Shown: positions 36,866-51,949, counted from the stretch's first letter. The stretch: 64,000 bases of DNA from Staphylospora marina (GCF_003856495.1 NZ_CP034118.1:124001-188000), one strand, 5' to 3'. Made by a program: numbers and translations. Notes: generated by a model from the letters alone, not told the origin.

Positions 36866-37408
36866 ATGACCATGGAGAAGCACTGGTATGTGGTTCACAC
36901 GTATTCTGGCTACGAGAACAAGGTGAAAACCAACCTGGAAAAACGCGTCGAATCGATGGGAATGCAGGACAAGATTTTCCGCGTCCTTGTCCCGGTCGAA
37001 CAGGGCACCGAGGTGAAGGACGGCAAGAAGAAAACGGTCATGCGCAAGGTTTTTCCGGGATACGTCCTGGTCGAAATGATCATGACGGACGACTCGTGGT
37101 ATGTGGTGCGGAACACTCCCGGAGTGACGGGGTTTGTGGGATCATCAGGCGCCGGTTCGAAGCCGACTCCCCTCATGCCGGAAGAAGTGAACGCGATTTT
37201 GCGCCAGATGGGCATTTACGAAGCAAAACCCGAGATCGATCTCGCCGTGGGCGACACGGTCCGGGTGAAGGACGGAGAACCGTTCGCCAATTTCGTCGGC
37301 CGCATCGAAGAAGTGGATGTGGGGCGTTCCAAGCTGAAGGTCCTCGTCAACATGTTCGGGCGGGAAACGCCGGTGGAATTGGATTTCATCCAGGTGGAAA
37401 AGATTTGA
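36866..37408 (+). CDS. nusG: Transcription antitermination/pausing factor NusG
   Basis: A 180-aa protein with an NGN domain ([22 protein letters not shown]... [10 protein letters not shown]) and a C-terminal KOW domain ([24 protein letters not shown]). NusG binds RNA polymerase and stimulates Rho and pausing. The start is uncertain: ATG 36866 has AAGG at short distance; ATG 36872 (MEKHW, as in Bacillus) and GTG 36827 are alternatives. Follows secE as usual. Confidence 0.95.
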   Translation: MTMEKHWYVVHTYSGYENKVKTNLEKRVESMGMQDKIFRVLVPVEQGTEVKDGKKKTVMRKVFPGYVLVEMIMTDDSWYVVRNTPGVTGFVGSSGAGSKPTPLMPEEVNAILRQMGIYEAKPEIDLAVGDTVRVKDGEPFANFVGRIEEVDVGRSKLKVLVNMFGRETPVELDFIQVEKI

Positions 37409-37421
37409 CGGATTCTTTTCT

Positions 37422-37450
37422 TTGCGCATGGATGGACGATGTGGTAAAGT
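37422..37450 (+). promoter_or_regulatory. Likely promoter of rplK-rplA
   Basis: TTGCGC (37422-37427), a 17-base spacer and TAAAGT (37445-37450). Moderate match; leaves a leader of about 105 bases before rplK. Confidence 0.5.
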
Positions 37451-37563
37451 AATATCGTTTGTTACCCCCGTCTGTGGGCGCGCGCAAGCCCGATGCGGGA
37501 GCTTGCCGTTCCGTGGGAGGGTCATGCCCGAGATAACCACATGTTTGAAGGAGGTAGGTTCGC

Positions 37564-37989
37564 GTGGCCAAAAAGGTAATCAAAGTGGTCAAGCTGCAAA
37601 TTCCCGCAGGTAAAGCCAATCCTGCGCCGCCTGTCGGTCCGGCACTGGGTCAGGCCGGCGTGAACATCATGGCCTTCTGCAAAGAGTTCAACGCTCGCAC
37701 CGCAGATCAGGCCGGATTGGTCATCCCGGTGGAAATCACGGTATTTGAAGACCGTTCCTTCACGTTCATCACCAAGACCCCTCCGGCTGCCGTTCTGCTG
37801 AAGAAAGCCGCCGGCATCGAATCCGGGTCCGGTGAACCGAACAAGAAGAAAGTGGCCACGGTCAAACGCGACAAGGTTCGCGAGATTGCCGAATTGAAAA
37901 TGCCCGACCTGAACGCAGCCGACGTGGAAGCCGCCATGCGGATGATCGAAGGCACCGCGCGCAGCATGGGCATTGTCATCGAAGACTGA
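37564..37989 (+). CDS. rplK: 50S ribosomal protein L11
   Basis: A 141-aa protein of the GTPase-associated centre. The N-terminal thiostrepton-binding region ([21 protein letters not shown]) keeps the conserved prolines. The C-terminal RNA-binding domain is complete. GTG start preceded by AAGGAGGT. Pairs with rplA downstream. Confidence 0.97.
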   Translation: MAKKVIKVVKLQIPAGKANPAPPVGPALGQAGVNIMAFCKEFNARTADQAGLVIPVEITVFEDRSFTFITKTPPAAVLLKKAAGIESGSGEPNKKKVATVKRDKVREIAELKMPDLNAADVEAAMRMIEGTARSMGIVIED

Positions 37990-38072
37990 CAGAGCCCCCT
38001 GTCGCCCGCGCGAATCGGGCGGCTTGAAAGTGGGAGGATCATCCGTTACGACCACGAAGGGAGGAACAGGAA

Positions 38073-38768
38073 GTGGCAAAGCACGGAAAAAAGTATCTTG
38101 AGGCCGCCAAACAAGTGGACCGTGAAAAGTTTTACGAGCCTCAGGAAGCTCTTGAACTGGTGAAAAGCCTGTCCAAGGCCAAATTCGACGAAACGGTGGA
38201 AGCCGCTTTCCGTCTGGGAGTGGACACCAAGAAAGCAGATCAGCAAGTGAGAGGCGCTGTGGTGCTGCCGCACGGCACGGGCAAAACCAAACGCGTCCTG
38301 GTCTTCGCCAAAGGTGAAAAAGCGAAGGAAGCGGAAGCTGCCGGAGCCGATTTTGTCGGTGACGAAGACTTGATCAACAAGGTGAGCCAAGGATGGCTCG
38401 ATTTCGACGTGGTGGTCGCCACCCCCGACATGATGGGTCAGGTGGGGCGCCTGGGTCGGATTCTCGGTCCGAAAGGTCTGATGCCGAACCCGAAAACCGG
38501 TACCGTCACGTTTGAGGTCGAAAAAGCCGTGAAAGAGATCAAAGCCGGTAAAATCGAGTACCGTGCAGACAAGGCCGGCAACGTTCATGCCGCCATCGGA
38601 AAGGTTTCCTTCCCGGTCGAGAAACTGGCCGAGAACCTGCAGGCGCTGGCTGAAGCCCTGATCAAGGCAAAACCGGCCGCCGCCAAGGGAACCTACATGA
38701 AAAGCGTGACCGTTTCCTCCACCATGGGACCGGGTGTGCGCGTCAACCCGCAACATTTCACCCGCTGA
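38073..38768 (+). CDS. rplA: 50S ribosomal protein L1
   Basis: A 231-aa protein of the L1 stalk, normal length. Conserved blocks include [24 protein letters not shown] and [18 protein letters not shown] start. In many bacteria L1 binds its own mRNA for feedback; the leader at 37990-38072 could hold such a site but I do not recognise it. Confidence 0.97.
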   Translation: MAKHGKKYLEAAKQVDREKFYEPQEALELVKSLSKAKFDETVEAAFRLGVDTKKADQQVRGAVVLPHGTGKTKRVLVFAKGEKAKEAEAAGADFVGDEDLINKVSQGWLDFDVVVATPDMMGQVGRLGRILGPKGLMPNPKTGTVTFEVEKAVKEIKAGKIEYRADKAGNVHAAIGKVSFPVEKLAENLQALAEALIKAKPAAAKGTYMKSVTVSSTMGPGVRVNPQHFTR

Positions 38769-38779
38769 CCGACGAAACG

Positions 38780-38808
38780 TTGACAAACCGTCGACGGTTC
38801 GGTATGCT
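38780..38808 (+). promoter_or_regulatory. Sigma-A promoter of rplJ-rplL
   Basis: TTGACA (38780-38785), a 17-base spacer and TATGCT (38803-38808), right before the L10 leader. Confidence 0.8.
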
Positions 38809-38814
38809 GGAACC

Positions 38815-38966
38815 GGTGCTTGAAAATGGAATCAAAGCATTGCCGTAGACAGTAGGTGCGCCATGTGCGCTGAAACATCCTACCGAGGTGATGATCGGGT
38901 ACGGTTTTGCAGTGCTGCAACATGTCAGTGCCCACGGAGCCTTCGTAATGTCTGCGGAGGCTTTTT
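38815..38966 (+). promoter_or_regulatory. Ribosomal protein L10 leader with attenuator
   Basis: A structured leader before rplJ with the kink-turn/loop elements typical of the L10 (L10-L12 complex) mRNA-binding site: paired segments CAGTAGGTGCG ... CATCCTACCGAGGTGA around 38851-38891. It ends in a terminator: AGCCTTCG (38938-38945) pairs with CGGAGGCT (38955-38962) and a T-run follows. Bound L10(L12)4 is expected to favour termination, giving feedback control. Confidence 0.8.
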
Positions 38967-39002
38967 CTGTTTTCCATAATCCCCGACGAGGAGGTGGGCC
39001 GT

Positions 39003-39515
39003 GTGTCCAAAGCGCTTGAGGCAAAGAAAGCGGTTGTGGCGGAAATCGCCGAGAAACTGCAAAAGAGCAAAAGCACGATCGTGGCTGATTATCGCGGTCT
39101 GACCGTGAAAGAAATGAACGAACTCCGCAAACAGCTTCGCGAAGTCGGCGTGGAGTTCCACGTTCTCAAAAACACGCTGACCAAACGAGCCGCCGAGCAG
39201 GTGGGTCAGGATGACCTGTCTCAATTCCTGACCGGTCCGTCCGCCCTGGCGTTCAGCTACGAGGATGTCGTCGCTCCGGCGAAAGTGCTCCACAAATTCG
39301 CCAAGGACAGCAAGAAAATGGAGATCAAAGGCGGTATGGTGGAAGGCCGGATGGTCACCCAGGATGAGATCAAGGCTCTGGCGGACCTGCCGTCCCGCGA
39401 AGGTCTCCTGTCCATGCTTCTGTCCGTGCTGCAGGCTCCGATCCGCAACTTCGCGCTGGCCGTCAAGGCCGTTGCGGACAAAGGCGAGGAAGGCGCTGCT
39501 GCCGAACAAGCCTGA
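39003..39515 (+). CDS. rplJ: 50S ribosomal protein L10
   Basis: A 170-aa stalk-base protein. The N-terminal rRNA-binding domain has [20 protein letters not shown]; the C-terminal helix binds L7/L12 dimers. GTG 39003 begins SKALEAKK and has GAGGAGGT seven bases upstream. The leader before it supplies autoregulation together with rplL. Confidence 0.96.
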   Translation: MSKALEAKKAVVAEIAEKLQKSKSTIVADYRGLTVKEMNELRKQLREVGVEFHVLKNTLTKRAAEQVGQDDLSQFLTGPSALAFSYEDVVAPAKVLHKFAKDSKKMEIKGGMVEGRMVTQDEIKALADLPSREGLLSMLLSVLQAPIRNFALAVKAVADKGEEGAAAEQA

Positions 39516-39573
39516 TCGGTGGACGTTTTCGATTGTTTCCATCCAATTCACCTGACACAGGGAGGGTATCATC

Positions 39574-39939
39574 ATGACGAAAGAGCAAATCATTGAAGCG
39601 ATCAAAGGCATGAGCGTTCTGGAACTGAACGATCTCGTCAAAGCCATCGAGGAAGAATTCGGCGTGACCGCAGCTGCTCCGGTGGTTATGGCCGGCGGTG
39701 GCGCTGCTGCCGAAGCTGCCGAAGAGAAAACCGAATTCGACGTGATCCTGGCTGATGCCGGTTCTTCCAAAATCAACGTCATCAAAGTGGTCCGCGGCAT
39801 CACCGGTCTGGGCCTCAAAGAAGCAAAAGCTCTGGTGGACGGAACCCCGGCTCCGGTCAAAGAAGGCGTCTCCAAAGAAGAAGCGGAAAAAATCAAAGCA
39901 GAACTCGAAGAAGCCGGTGCAAAAGTCGAAATCAAGTAA
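39574..39939 (+). CDS. rplL: 50S ribosomal protein L7/L12
   Basis: A 121-aa stalk protein. N-terminal dimerisation helices ([26 protein letters not shown]), an Ala/Gly-rich hinge, and a C-terminal domain binding translation factors ([25 protein letters not shown]). Strong codon bias (GCT, GTT, AAA) reflects high expression. A terminator follows. Confidence 0.97.
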   Translation: MTKEQIIEAIKGMSVLELNDLVKAIEEEFGVTAAAPVVMAGGGAAAEAAEEKTEFDVILADAGSSKINVIKVVRGITGLGLKEAKALVDGTPAPVKEGVSKEEAEKIKAELEEAGAKVEIK

Positions 39940-39956
39940 TTGCGCTTGAATCCGGC

Positions 39957-39990
39957 AGGACCCGCCGCAGTCCGTCGGCGGGTTCCTTTT
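39957..39990 (+). terminator. Intrinsic terminator after rplL
   Basis: CCCGCCG (39961-39967) pairs with CGGCGGG (39976-39982), then TTCCTTTTT. It separates the stalk genes from the methyltransferase. Confidence 0.75.
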
Positions 39991-40063
39991 TCCCTCAAGC
40001 GGACAAACCGTCCACGTGTCGGTTGCGGTGACGGTTCCGACGATCCCCCGCGGGAGGTACCTG

Positions 40064-40666
40064 ATGAACGACCACTACTATTCTTCCAATCCCCGAACGG
40101 AAAGCGACCGGCGGGAAATTCGCGCCGAACTTCGCGGAACGCTGTTCACGTTTCTCACGGACAGCGGCGTTTTTTCGAAGAAAGGCGTGGATTTCGGCAG
40201 CCGGCTGCTGATTGAAACGGCCGAGATCGCCGAAGGCTCCGTGATCCTGGATTTGGGCTGCGGGTACGGTCCGGTCGGGATTTCCCTTGCCAAAACCGTT
40301 CCCGGCGTCCGTGCGATCCTGGCGGACATCAATGAACGGGCGGTCGGTCTGGCCGCGCTCAACGCCCGGCTCAACGGCGTGGAAGACCGGGTGGAGTGCG
40401 TGGTGAGCGACGGTCTGGAACAACTCGGCGACTGCACTTTTGATCATATTCTTCTCAATCCGCCGATCCGTGCCGGAAAGAGCGTGGTGTACCGTCTGTT
40501 TGCGGATGCGGGGCGGGCGCTTCGCGAGGAAGGAAACCTCTGGATCGTGATCCGGAAGGAGCAGGGGGCGGCTTCGGCGCTCAAGGAGCTGCGGAATCGC
40601 TTCGCCGAAGTGGAAGTGACATGCAAGAAAAAAGGGTACTGGATTCTCCGGGCGCGGCATCGTTGA
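40064..40666 (+). CDS. Class I methyltransferase of the RsmC type (YbxB-like)
   Basis: A 200-aa SAM-dependent methyltransferase. SAM-binding motif I is VILDLGCGYGPVGISLAK. The NPP-type motif (LLNPPIRAGK) points to an N-methyltransferase acting on a guanine of rRNA, as in RsmC/RlmG. This gene between rplL and rpoB is YbxB in Bacillus. ATG 40064 has GGGAGG upstream. The rpoB promoter -35 overlaps its stop codon. Confidence 0.9.
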   Translation: MNDHYYSSNPRTESDRREIRAELRGTLFTFLTDSGVFSKKGVDFGSRLLIETAEIAEGSVILDLGCGYGPVGISLAKTVPGVRAILADINERAVGLAALNARLNGVEDRVECVVSDGLEQLGDCTFDHILLNPPIRAGKSVVYRLFADAGRALREEGNLWIVIRKEQGAASALKELRNRFAEVEVTCKKKGYWILRARHR

Positions 40667-40691
40667 CATCATTTTCCGCTTGTGATAGTGT
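40663..40691 (+). promoter_or_regulatory. rpoB promoter P1
   Basis: TTGACA (40663-40668, overlapping the previous stop), a 17-base spacer and TAGTGT (40686-40691). The predicted transcript begins just before a terminator-like hairpin. Confidence 0.65.
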
Positions 40692-40705
40692 AGTAAATTG
40701 CAGAA

Positions 40706-40735
40706 AGTCTCGTAATTCTGAGACTATGTTTTTTT
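40706..40735 (+). terminator. Terminator-like hairpin in the rpoB leader
   Basis: AGTCTC (40706-40711) pairs with GAGACT (40720-40725); a run of seven T follows at 40729. It lies within ten bases of the predicted P1 start, so it could end upstream transcripts and attenuate P1. Confidence 0.65.
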
Positions 40736-40759
40736 GGGGAAAAGTTTTTGTCCCGCCGG

Positions 40760-40787
40760 TTTATTCACGATTTCGGCTGGATAAGAT
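40760..40787 (+). promoter_or_regulatory. Possible rpoB promoter P2
   Basis: TTTATT (40760-40765), a 16-base spacer and TAAGAT (40782-40787), downstream of the hairpin. It would give a leader of about 115 bases. Confidence 0.4.
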
Positions 40788-40908
40788 AGGCAAATAGACT
40801 ACTTTATAGGTGAAATGAGGTTTGTACTTCTCTCATTTTCTTTTTTTACCGTGAGAAGTCGCTGGTGGCTCTTTGCGGCTTTCGACTGGGTGCGAGGGGG
40901 GAGTTCGT

Positions 40909-43900
40909 TTGGCTTACAAAATGATCCAGTGTGGTCGGCGTCAACGCCGGTCCTATGCACGGATTAACGAAGTGCTGGAACTGCCGGACCTGATCGAGAT
41001 TCAAAAGACGTCGTATCGCTGGTTTCTCGATGTGGGGCTCCGCGAAATGTTCCGGGATATTTCGCCGATCGAAGATTTTACCGGCAACTTGGTGCTGGAG
41101 TTCATCGATTACTCGTTGGGTGAACCCAAGTACACGGTGGAAGAGGCCAAGGATCACCAGGTGACCTATGCCGCTCCTCTTCGGGTCAAAGTCCGCCTCA
41201 TCAACAAAGAGACGGGCGAAGTGAAAGAGCAGGAAGTGTTCATGGGAGATTTCCCGCTGATGACGGAAACCGGCACGTTCATCATCAACGGTGCCGAGCG
41301 CGTCATCGTCAGCCAGCTGGTCCGCTCGCCCAGTGTGTATTATAGCACGAAAGTGGACAAAAACGGGAAGCCGACCTATACCGCGACGGTGATTCCGAAC
41401 CGCGGGGCCTGGCTTGAATTCGAAACCGATACAAAAGACATCATTTACGTGCGCATCGACCGCACCCGAAAAATCCCGGTGACGGTCTTGTTGCGCGCCT
41501 TGGGTTTCAGCAGCGATGCAGAAATCATCGACCTTTTGGGGGACGACGAATACGTCCGGAACACGCTTGACAAGGACAACACCGGAAACACGGAAAAAGC
41601 GCTCATCGAAATTTACGAGCGTCTTCGTCCGGGTGAGCCGCCGACGGCTGAAAACTCCCGCAACCTGCTCTACGCACGCTTCTTTGATCCGAAGCGGTAT
41701 GATCTGGCGGCCGTTGGGCGCTACAAGATCAACAAGAAGCTGCACATCAAAAACCGCTTGCTCAACCAGAAACTGGCCGAACCGATCGTCAATCCCGAAA
41801 CGGGTGAGATTCTGGCGGAAGCCGGACAGGTTCTGGATCGGCGGTTGCTGGACAAACTGCTTCCCTTCCTGACCGGCGAGAACGCGTTCGGCCGGAAGGA
41901 ATATCGCGCCCGCGGAGGCGTGCCGGACGACGGGCCGGTTCCGCTCCAGGTGGTTCACATTTACGCCCCCGGCGATGAAAGCAAAGTGATCAAGGTGATC
42001 TCCAACGCCGAAGTGGATGAGAACGTGAAGCACATCACCCCGGCGGACATCATCGCCTCGATCAACTATTTCATCAACCTTTTGTACAACGTCGGAACGG
42101 TGGATGACATCGACCATCTGGGCAACCGCCGGATCCGCTCCGTCGGCGAACTCCTGCAGAACCAGTTCCGCATCGGTCTTTCCCGCATGGAGCGGGTGGT
42201 TCGCGAGCGGATGTCGATTCAGGACGCCAACGCGATCACGCCGCAGGCCCTGATCAACATCCGTCCGGTGATCGCCGCCATCAAGGAGTTCTTCGGAAGC
42301 AGCCAGCTGTCCCAATTCATGGACCAGACCAACCCGCTCGCCGAACTGACCAACAAGCGCCGTCTCTCGGCGCTCGGACCGGGGGGCTTGACTCGGGAAC
42401 GCGCCGGCTTCGAGGTCCGGGACGTCCACCACTCCCACTACGGCCGGATGTGTCCGATCGAGACGCCGGAGGGTCCGAACATCGGTCTGATCAACTCCCT
42501 GTCCACCTATGCGCGGGTCAACAAGTACGGGTTCATCGAAACTCCGTACCGCAAAGTGGATCCGGACACGGGACGGGTGACCGACCAGATCGAATACCTG
42601 ACGGCGGACGAAGAGGACAATTACTACGTCGCGCAGGCCAACGCGCCGCTGAACGAGGACGGCACCTTTGCCGCGGAAACCCTGACGGTCCGTTACCAGG
42701 ACGAGTACATGCAGGTTCCGCGGGACCGTGTCGATTACATGGACGTTTCTCCGAAGCAGGTCGTGTCCGTGGCCACGGCGCTCATTCCGTTCCTTGAGAA
42801 CGACGACTCCAACCGTGCGCTGATGGGATCCAACATGCAGCGCCAGGCCGTTCCGCTCTTGCGTCCGGAAGCCCCGTACATCGGGACCGGCATGGAGCAC
42901 GTCGCCGCCCGCGACTCCGGAGTGCTGGTGCTGGCCAAGCGGCCCGGAACCGTCGTTCGCGTCACCGCAGACGAAATCTGGGTGCGGCATGAAGAAGAAG
43001 TCGACGGACGGGTGGTCGAGGGGAACATCGACAAGTACCGGCTGACCAAGTTCTCCCGCTCCAACCAGGGAACCTGCATCAACCAGCGTCCGATCGTGCG
43101 CGCGGGCGACAAGGTCAAAAAAGGCGACATCCTGGCGGACGGTCCGTCCACCGAGCAAGGAGAACTGGCCCTCGGCCGGAACGTGGTCGTGGCGTTCATG
43201 ACCTGGGAAGGGTACAACTACGAGGACGCCATCCTGCTCAGCGAAAAGATGGTTCAGGAGGATGTCTACACCTCCATCCACATCGAAAAACACGAGTGTG
43301 AAGCCCGTGACACCAAGCTCGGGCCGGAAGAGATCACCCGCGACATCCCCAACGTCGGGGAAGACGCGCTGAAAAACCTCGACGAACGCGGAATCATCCG
43401 TGTCGGGGCGGAGATCAAGCCGGGCGACATCCTCGTCGGCAAGGTGACGCCGAAAGGCATGACCGAGCTGACGGCGGAAGAACGTCTGCTTCACGCCATC
43501 TTCGGAGAGAAAGCCCGGGAGGTTCGGGACACCTCGTTGCGCGTCCCGCACGGTCAGGACGGCATCGTGGTGGACGTGAAGGTGTTCACCCGCGAAAACG
43601 GTGACGAACTGCCGCCGGGAGTCAATCAGCTGGTGCGCGTCTACATCGCCCAGAAGCGGAAGATCTCCGAAGGGGACAAAATGGCCGGACGCCACGGGAA
43701 CAAAGGTGTCATCGCGCGGATCATGCCCGTGGAAGACATGCCGTTCCTGCCGGACGGCACCCCGGTGGACGTGGTGCTCAACCCGCTGGGCGTTCCGTCC
43801 CGGATGAACATCGGACAGGTTCTGGAAGTTCACCTCGGCATGGCGGCAAAAGCCCTCGGATTGCATATGGCCACGCCGGTCTTTGACGGGGCCAACGAGG

Positions 43901-44460
43901 AAGACGTGTTTGCCACGCTGCGCGAAGCGGGGTTGGATGATGACGGAAAAACCGTTCTGTATGACGGGCGAACGGGTGAACCGTTCGAAAACCGGGTGAC
44001 GGTCGGCGTGATGTACATGATCAAGCTGGCTCACATGGTGGACGACAAGATCCATGCCCGTTCCACGGGTCCGTACTCGCTGGTCACCCAGCAACCGCTG
44101 GGCGGAAAGGCGCAGTTCGGCGGACAGCGTTTCGGGGAGATGGAGGTTTGGGCTTTGGAAGCGTACGGAGCCGCTTATACCCTCCAGGAAATCCTCACCG
44201 TCAAGTCGGACGACGTGGTCGGCCGCGTCAAGACGTACGAAGCGATCGTCAAGGGCGAAAACGTTCCGGAACCGGGCGTGCCCGAATCCTTTAAAGTGCT
44301 CATCAAGGAACTGCAGAGCCTCGGGATGGACGTCAAGATCCTGTCCGGGGACGAGCAGGAAATCGAGATGCGTGAGCTTGAAGAGGACGAGGAACCAAGC
44401 GGCGACAAACTGGGATTTGAATTGCCGCTGACGGGAGAAGACGCCGGCTCCTCTTCCTGA
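40909..44460 (+). CDS. rpoB: DNA-directed RNA polymerase subunit beta
   Basis: An 1183-aa core subunit of usual length. The N-terminus ([23 protein letters not shown]), the rifampicin pocket ([18 protein letters not shown]), catalytic-region blocks such as GRHGNKGVI and the C-terminal [24 protein letters not shown] are all present. The start is TTG 40909 after GAGGGGGGAG. Notable: residue 482 (codon AAC, 42352-42354) is Asn where most bacteria have the rifampicin-contact His. The C-terminal 40 residues are acidic. rpoC follows after 81 bases. Confidence 0.97.
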   Translation: MAYKMIQCGRRQRRSYARINEVLELPDLIEIQKTSYRWFLDVGLREMFRDISPIEDFTGNLVLEFIDYSLGEPKYTVEEAKDHQVTYAAPLRVKVRLINKETGEVKEQEVFMGDFPLMTETGTFIINGAERVIVSQLVRSPSVYYSTKVDKNGKPTYTATVIPNRGAWLEFETDTKDIIYVRIDRTRKIPVTVLLRALGFSSDAEIIDLLGDDEYVRNTLDKDNTGNTEKALIEIYERLRPGEPPTAENSRNLLYARFFDPKRYDLAAVGRYKINKKLHIKNRLLNQKLAEPIVNPETGEILAEAGQVLDRRLLDKLLPFLTGENAFGRKEYRARGGVPDDGPVPLQVVHIYAPGDESKVIKVISNAEVDENVKHITPADIIASINYFINLLYNVGTVDDIDHLGNRRIRSVGELLQNQFRIGLSRMERVVRERMSIQDANAITPQALINIRPVIAAIKEFFGSSQLSQFMDQTNPLAELTNKRRLSALGPGGLTRERAGFEVRDVHHSHYGRMCPIETPEGPNIGLINSLSTYARVNKYGFIETPYRKVDPDTGRVTDQIEYLTADEEDNYYVAQANAPLNEDGTFAAETLTVRYQDEYMQVPRDRVDYMDVSPKQVVSVATALIPFLENDDSNRALMGSNMQRQAVPLLRPEAPYIGTGMEHVAARDSGVLVLAKRPGTVVRVTADEIWVRHEEEVDGRVVEGNIDKYRLTKFSRSNQGTCINQRPIVRAGDKVKKGDILADGPSTEQGELALGRNVVVAFMTWEGYNYEDAILLSEKMVQEDVYTSIHIEKHECEARDTKLGPEEITRDIPNVGEDALKNLDERGIIRVGAEIKPGDILVGKVTPKGMTELTAEERLLHAIFGEKAREVRDTSLRVPHGQDGIVVDVKVFTRENGDELPPGVNQLVRVYIAQKRKISEGDKMAGRHGNKGVIARIMPVEDMPFLPDGTPVDVVLNPLGVPSRMNIGQVLEVHLGMAAKALGLHMATPVFDGANEEDVFATLREAGLDDDGKTVLYDGRTGEPFENRVTVGVMYMIKLAHMVDDKIHARSTGPYSLVTQQPLGGKAQFGGQRFGEMEVWALEAYGAAYTLQEILTVKSDDVVGRVKTYEAIVKGENVPEPGVPESFKVLIKELQSLGMDVKILSGDEQEIEMRELEEDEEPSGDKLGFELPLTGEDAGSSS

Positions 44461-44541
44461 CCGCCGGCGCGGGGAGTGCGCGGGTCGGCCGCGCGCTCTT
44501 CCCGTGCTTTACGGGATGAAGCCTGAGGGAGGAATCGCCCA

Positions 44542-48156
<3,615 letters not shown>

Positions 48157-48342
48157 TCGGGGGACGACGTTTCACGGCCGGTTCGGATGCTCCGGGCCGG
48201 CCGGGGACGTTCCCGGTCATTGAAAAGGCGGCGGGGACCGAATCCCGGTGTTCGTGCTTCGGGCAGATTCGCGATGTGAGCCGCAGAAAAAAATGCGGTT
48301 TGGACCGCTTGCCGCAAGGGGTTTTCCGATTTCAACGGATTG

Positions 48343-48371
48343 TTGACTTTGGATTCACGGGATGGTAAGAT
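48343..48371 (+). promoter_or_regulatory. Sigma-A promoter before rplGB
   Basis: TTGACT (48343-48348), a 17-base spacer and TAAGAT (48366-48371), 43 bases before the start. It can drive the rplGB-rpsL-rpsG-fusA unit independently of rpoBC. Confidence 0.75.
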
Positions 48372-48414
48372 AACTTCGTGTGCTTGGGAACCACTCACTT
48401 TGGAGGGCACTTTC

Positions 48415-48663
48415 ATGTCTTATGAAAAAGTGAAGATGGCAAAATCGCTGACGATTGGGACCAAGCAAACCCGAAAAGCCATCGAACAAGGCAAGGCCAT
48501 CGAAGTGTTTGTGGCAGACGACGCGGATCCGCACGTTCTTCAGCCCATTCTTGCGATGTGCCGGGAACGGGGCATCACCGTGACGCATGTCGATTCGATG
48601 CGCGAGCTGGGGAAAGCTTGCGGCATCGAAGTGGGTGCGGCCACGGCGGCCGTCCTGGAATAG
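48415..48663 (+). CDS. rplGB: L7Ae-family K-turn-binding protein (YbxF-type)
   Basis: An 82-aa protein of the L7Ae/L30e family, which binds kink-turn RNA. Conserved KQTRKAIEQGKAIEVFVADDADPHVLQPILAMC is followed by GKACGIEVGAA. It sits between rpoC and rpsL, as ybxF does in Bacillus. TTTGGAGGG ribosome site. The role is likely RNA binding on ribosome or riboswitch K-turns; exact function not settled. Confidence 0.92.
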   Translation: MSYEKVKMAKSLTIGTKQTRKAIEQGKAIEVFVADDADPHVLQPILAMCRERGITVTHVDSMRELGKACGIEVGAATAAVLE

Positions 48664-48804
48664 CCATAGCGCCGGAAGCCCGCTCTGTGCCGGCATGAGC
48701 AGGCGGACGGCTACTTGATATTTTCGATCGCTTTTTTTGGCCACGGATGACACTCCTGGATCTGTGGTCTTGAAGGATCGGCAAAACAGAAGGAGGTGCC
48801 AAGT

Positions 48805-49218
48805 ATGCCGACAATCAATCAGCTGGTACGCAAAGGCCGCAAGGCGAAAGTGACCAAGTCCAAATCCCCGGCCCTCCAGTTCACCTGGAACAGCTTCAAA
48901 AAGGAAGCCGTGCCGCAAAGCGCTCCGCAAAAGCGTGGAGTCTGCACCCGTGTGGGGACCATGACCCCGAAGAAGCCGAACTCGGCTCTCCGGAAATACG
49001 CGCGTGTGCGCTTGTCCAACAATGCGGAAGTGACCGCCTACATTCCGGGGATCGGACACAACCTGCAGGAACACTCCGTGGTGCTCGTGCGCGGCGGACG
49101 TGTCAAAGACCTGCCGGGTGTACGTTATCACATCGTTCGCGGTGCGCTGGACACCGCCGGTGTGGCGAACCGGATGCAAGGCCGCTCCAAATACGGTGCC
49201 AAACGTCCGAAGAAATAA
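48805..49218 (+). CDS. rpsL: 30S ribosomal protein S12
   Basis: A 137-aa decoding-centre protein. The streptomycin-contact segments are wild type: [11 protein letters not shown] (Lys43 equivalent) and [17 protein letters not shown] slight difference from Bacillus is [15 protein letters not shown] in the N-terminal arm. AAGGAGGTG ribosome site. The 141 bases upstream contain a T-run (about 48731-48738) and GC-rich pairs but no family I can name. Confidence 0.97.
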   Translation: MPTINQLVRKGRKAKVTKSKSPALQFTWNSFKKEAVPQSAPQKRGVCTRVGTMTPKKPNSALRKYARVRLSNNAEVTAYIPGIGHNLQEHSVVLVRGGRVKDLPGVRYHIVRGALDTAGVANRMQGRSKYGAKRPKK

Positions 49219-49244
49219 GCTTGATACAGCACATCACAGGGTGA

Positions 49245-49730
<486 letters not shown>

Positions 49731-49766
49731 TCGATATTCTTTTCATCGTGAAGGGAGAAATTGCCG

Positions 49767-51842
49767 ATGGCACGTAAATTCTCCTTGGAAAAAACTCGCA
49801 ATATCGGGATCATGGCTCATATCGATGCGGGCAAAACAACGACCACTGAACGGATCCTGTTCTATACCGGCCGTGTGTACAAGATCGGTGAAACCCACGA
49901 AGGTTCCGCCACCATGGACTGGATGGAACAGGAGCAGGAGCGCGGAATCACCATCACTTCCGCCGCGACCACCTGCCAGTGGAAAGAACATCGCATCAAT
50001 ATCATCGACACGCCGGGACACGTCGACTTCACCGTGGAAGTGGAACGGTCCCTCCGCGTGCTGGACGGTGCGGTGGGTGTGTTCTGCGCCAAGGGCGGCG
50101 TGGAACCGCAATCCGAAACGGTGTGGAGACAGGCTGACCGTTACGGTGTTCCGAGAATCGCGTATGTCAACAAGATGGACATCCTGGGAGCCGACTTCTT
50201 CCGGGCCGTCGACCAAATGCGCGATCGCCTGGGCGCCAATGCGGTGCCGATCCAGCTCCCGATCGGTGCGGAAGACACCTTCGTCGGGATCATCGACCTC
50301 ATCACGATGAAAGCCATCGTGTATGTGGATGATCTCGGAACCACCTCCGAAGCGCGGGAGATCCCTGACGAGTACAAGGAACAAGCAGAAGAATGGCGCA
50401 CCAAACTGGTGGAAGCCGTCGCCGAGCTGGATGAGGAACTCATGATGAAGTACCTCGAAGGCGAGGACCTGACCGAAGAAGAGATTCGCAGCGCGCTGCG
50501 CAAAGGCACCTGCGAAGTGAAAATCACGCCGGTGTTGTGCGGATCTTCCTACAAAAACAAAGGGGTTCAGCCGCTGCTCGACGCGGTGGTCGAATTCCTG
50601 CCGGCTCCGACCGATGTTCCGGACATTCGCGGAACGCTTCCGGACGGAACCGAGGTTGCCCGCCGCTCTTCCGACGAAGAGCCGTTCTCGGCGCTGGCGT
50701 TCAAGATCATGAGCGACCCGTACGTCGGAAAGCTGACCTTCTTCCGCGTGTACTCCGGTACGCTCTCGTCCGGTTCCTACGTGCTGAACGCCAACAAAGG
50801 CAAGCGCGAACGGATCGGCCGGATTCTGCAAATGCACGCCAACCACCGGGAAGAGATCTCGGAAGTGTACGCCGGGGACATCGCCGCCGCGGTGGGTCTG
50901 AAAGACACCATCACCGGTGAAACCCTGTGCGACGAAAAGAATCCGATCATCTTGGAATCCATGGATTTCCCGGAACCGGTGATCAACATCGCCATCGAGC
51001 CCAAAACCAAGGCCGACCAGGACAAAATGGCTTTGGCTCTGGCGAAACTGTCGGAAGAAGACCCGACCTTCAGAACCCACACGGACGAGGAAACGGGTCA
51101 GACGATCATCTCCGGAATGGGCGAGCTGCACCTGGAGATCATTGTCGACCGCCTGAAGCGGGAGTTCAAAGTGGAAGCAAACGTGGGTGCCCCGCAGGTG
51201 GCGTACCGCGAAACCTTCCGCAGCTCCGCGAAGGTGGAAGGCAAATTCGTCCGTCAGTCCGGTGGCCGCGGTCAATACGGTCACGTCTGGATCGAGTTCG
51301 AACCGCTGCCGGAAGGTGCCGGATTCGAATTCGTCAACAAGATCGTCGGTGGGGTCGTTCCGAAGGAGTACATCCCCGCCGTTCAAGCCGGGATCGAGGA
51401 AGCCATGCAAAACGGCGTGCTGGCCGGGTATCCGATGGTTGACATCCGTGCCACCATCTTCGACGGATCGTACCACGATGTGGACTCCTCGGAGATGGCG
51501 TTCAAAATCGCCGGTTCCATGGCGCTCAAAGCGGCCAAAACCAAATGTAATCCGGTGTTGCTCGAGCCGATCATGAAGGTCGAAGTCGTGGTGCCGGAGG
51601 ACTACATGGGTGACGTGATGGGCGACCTCAACTCCCGTCGCGGACGCATCGAGGGCATGGAAGCTCGCGGCAACACCCAGGTGATCCGGGCGATGGTTCC
51701 GCTGGCCGAAATGTTCGGCTACGTGAACAGCCTGCGTTCCCGCACGCAAGGTCGCGGCGTCTTCTCCATGGTGTTCGACCACTATGAAGAAGTGCCGAAA
51801 AACATCGCCGACGAGATCGTCAAAAAAGCCACCGGTGCATGA
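49767..51842 (+). CDS. fusA: Elongation factor G
   Basis: A 691-aa translocase GTPase. G1 [15 protein letters not shown], switch [12 protein letters not shown]4 NKMD, domain IV loop GGRGQYGHV and domain V complete. ATG 49767 ([19 protein letters not shown]) chosen; a TTG two codons upstream is less likely. Followed after 107 bases by tuf. Confidence 0.98.
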   Translation: MARKFSLEKTRNIGIMAHIDAGKTTTTERILFYTGRVYKIGETHEGSATMDWMEQEQERGITITSAATTCQWKEHRINIIDTPGHVDFTVEVERSLRVLDGAVGVFCAKGGVEPQSETVWRQADRYGVPRIAYVNKMDILGADFFRAVDQMRDRLGANAVPIQLPIGAEDTFVGIIDLITMKAIVYVDDLGTTSEAREIPDEYKEQAEEWRTKLVEAVAELDEELMMKYLEGEDLTEEEIRSALRKGTCEVKITPVLCGSSYKNKGVQPLLDAVVEFLPAPTDVPDIRGTLPDGTEVARRSSDEEPFSALAFKIMSDPYVGKLTFFRVYSGTLSSGSYVLNANKGKRERIGRILQMHANHREEISEVYAGDIAAAVGLKDTITGETLCDEKNPIILESMDFPEPVINIAIEPKTKADQDKMALALAKLSEEDPTFRTHTDEETGQTIISGMGELHLEIIVDRLKREFKVEANVGAPQVAYRETFRSSAKVEGKFVRQSGGRGQYGHVWIEFEPLPEGAGFEFVNKIVGGVVPKEYIPAVQAGIEEAMQNGVLAGYPMVDIRATIFDGSYHDVDSSEMAFKIAGSMALKAAKTKCNPVLLEPIMKVEVVVPEDYMGDVMGDLNSRRGRIEGMEARGNTQVIRAMVPLAEMFGYVNSLRSRTQGRGVFSMVFDHYEEVPKNIADEIVKKATGA

Positions 51843-51867
51843 TTCCTGCATCAGGGAATGAACGGGT

Positions 51868-51887
51868 GAAGCGGTGAATACCGCTTC
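51868..51887 (+). other. Hairpin in the fusA-tuf spacer
   Basis: GAAGCGG pairs with CCGCTTC over a six-base loop, followed by CCGGTTTT. Could be a weak terminator or processing site. A TACAAT box at 51908-51913 downstream might be part of a separate tuf promoter, with a poor -35. Confidence 0.4.
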
Positions 51888-51949
51888 CCGGTTTTCCATA
51901 CATCCATTACAATATTCTTTGAGCCTATGCAAAGGGAGGATCCATTGAC

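Noticed and set aside
40846-44094. Long open frame antisense to rpoB (over 1000 codons)
   Set aside because: A shadow caused by high GC and biased codons; composition is His/Arg/Val-rich with no domain, no ribosome site, and it mirrors rpoB.
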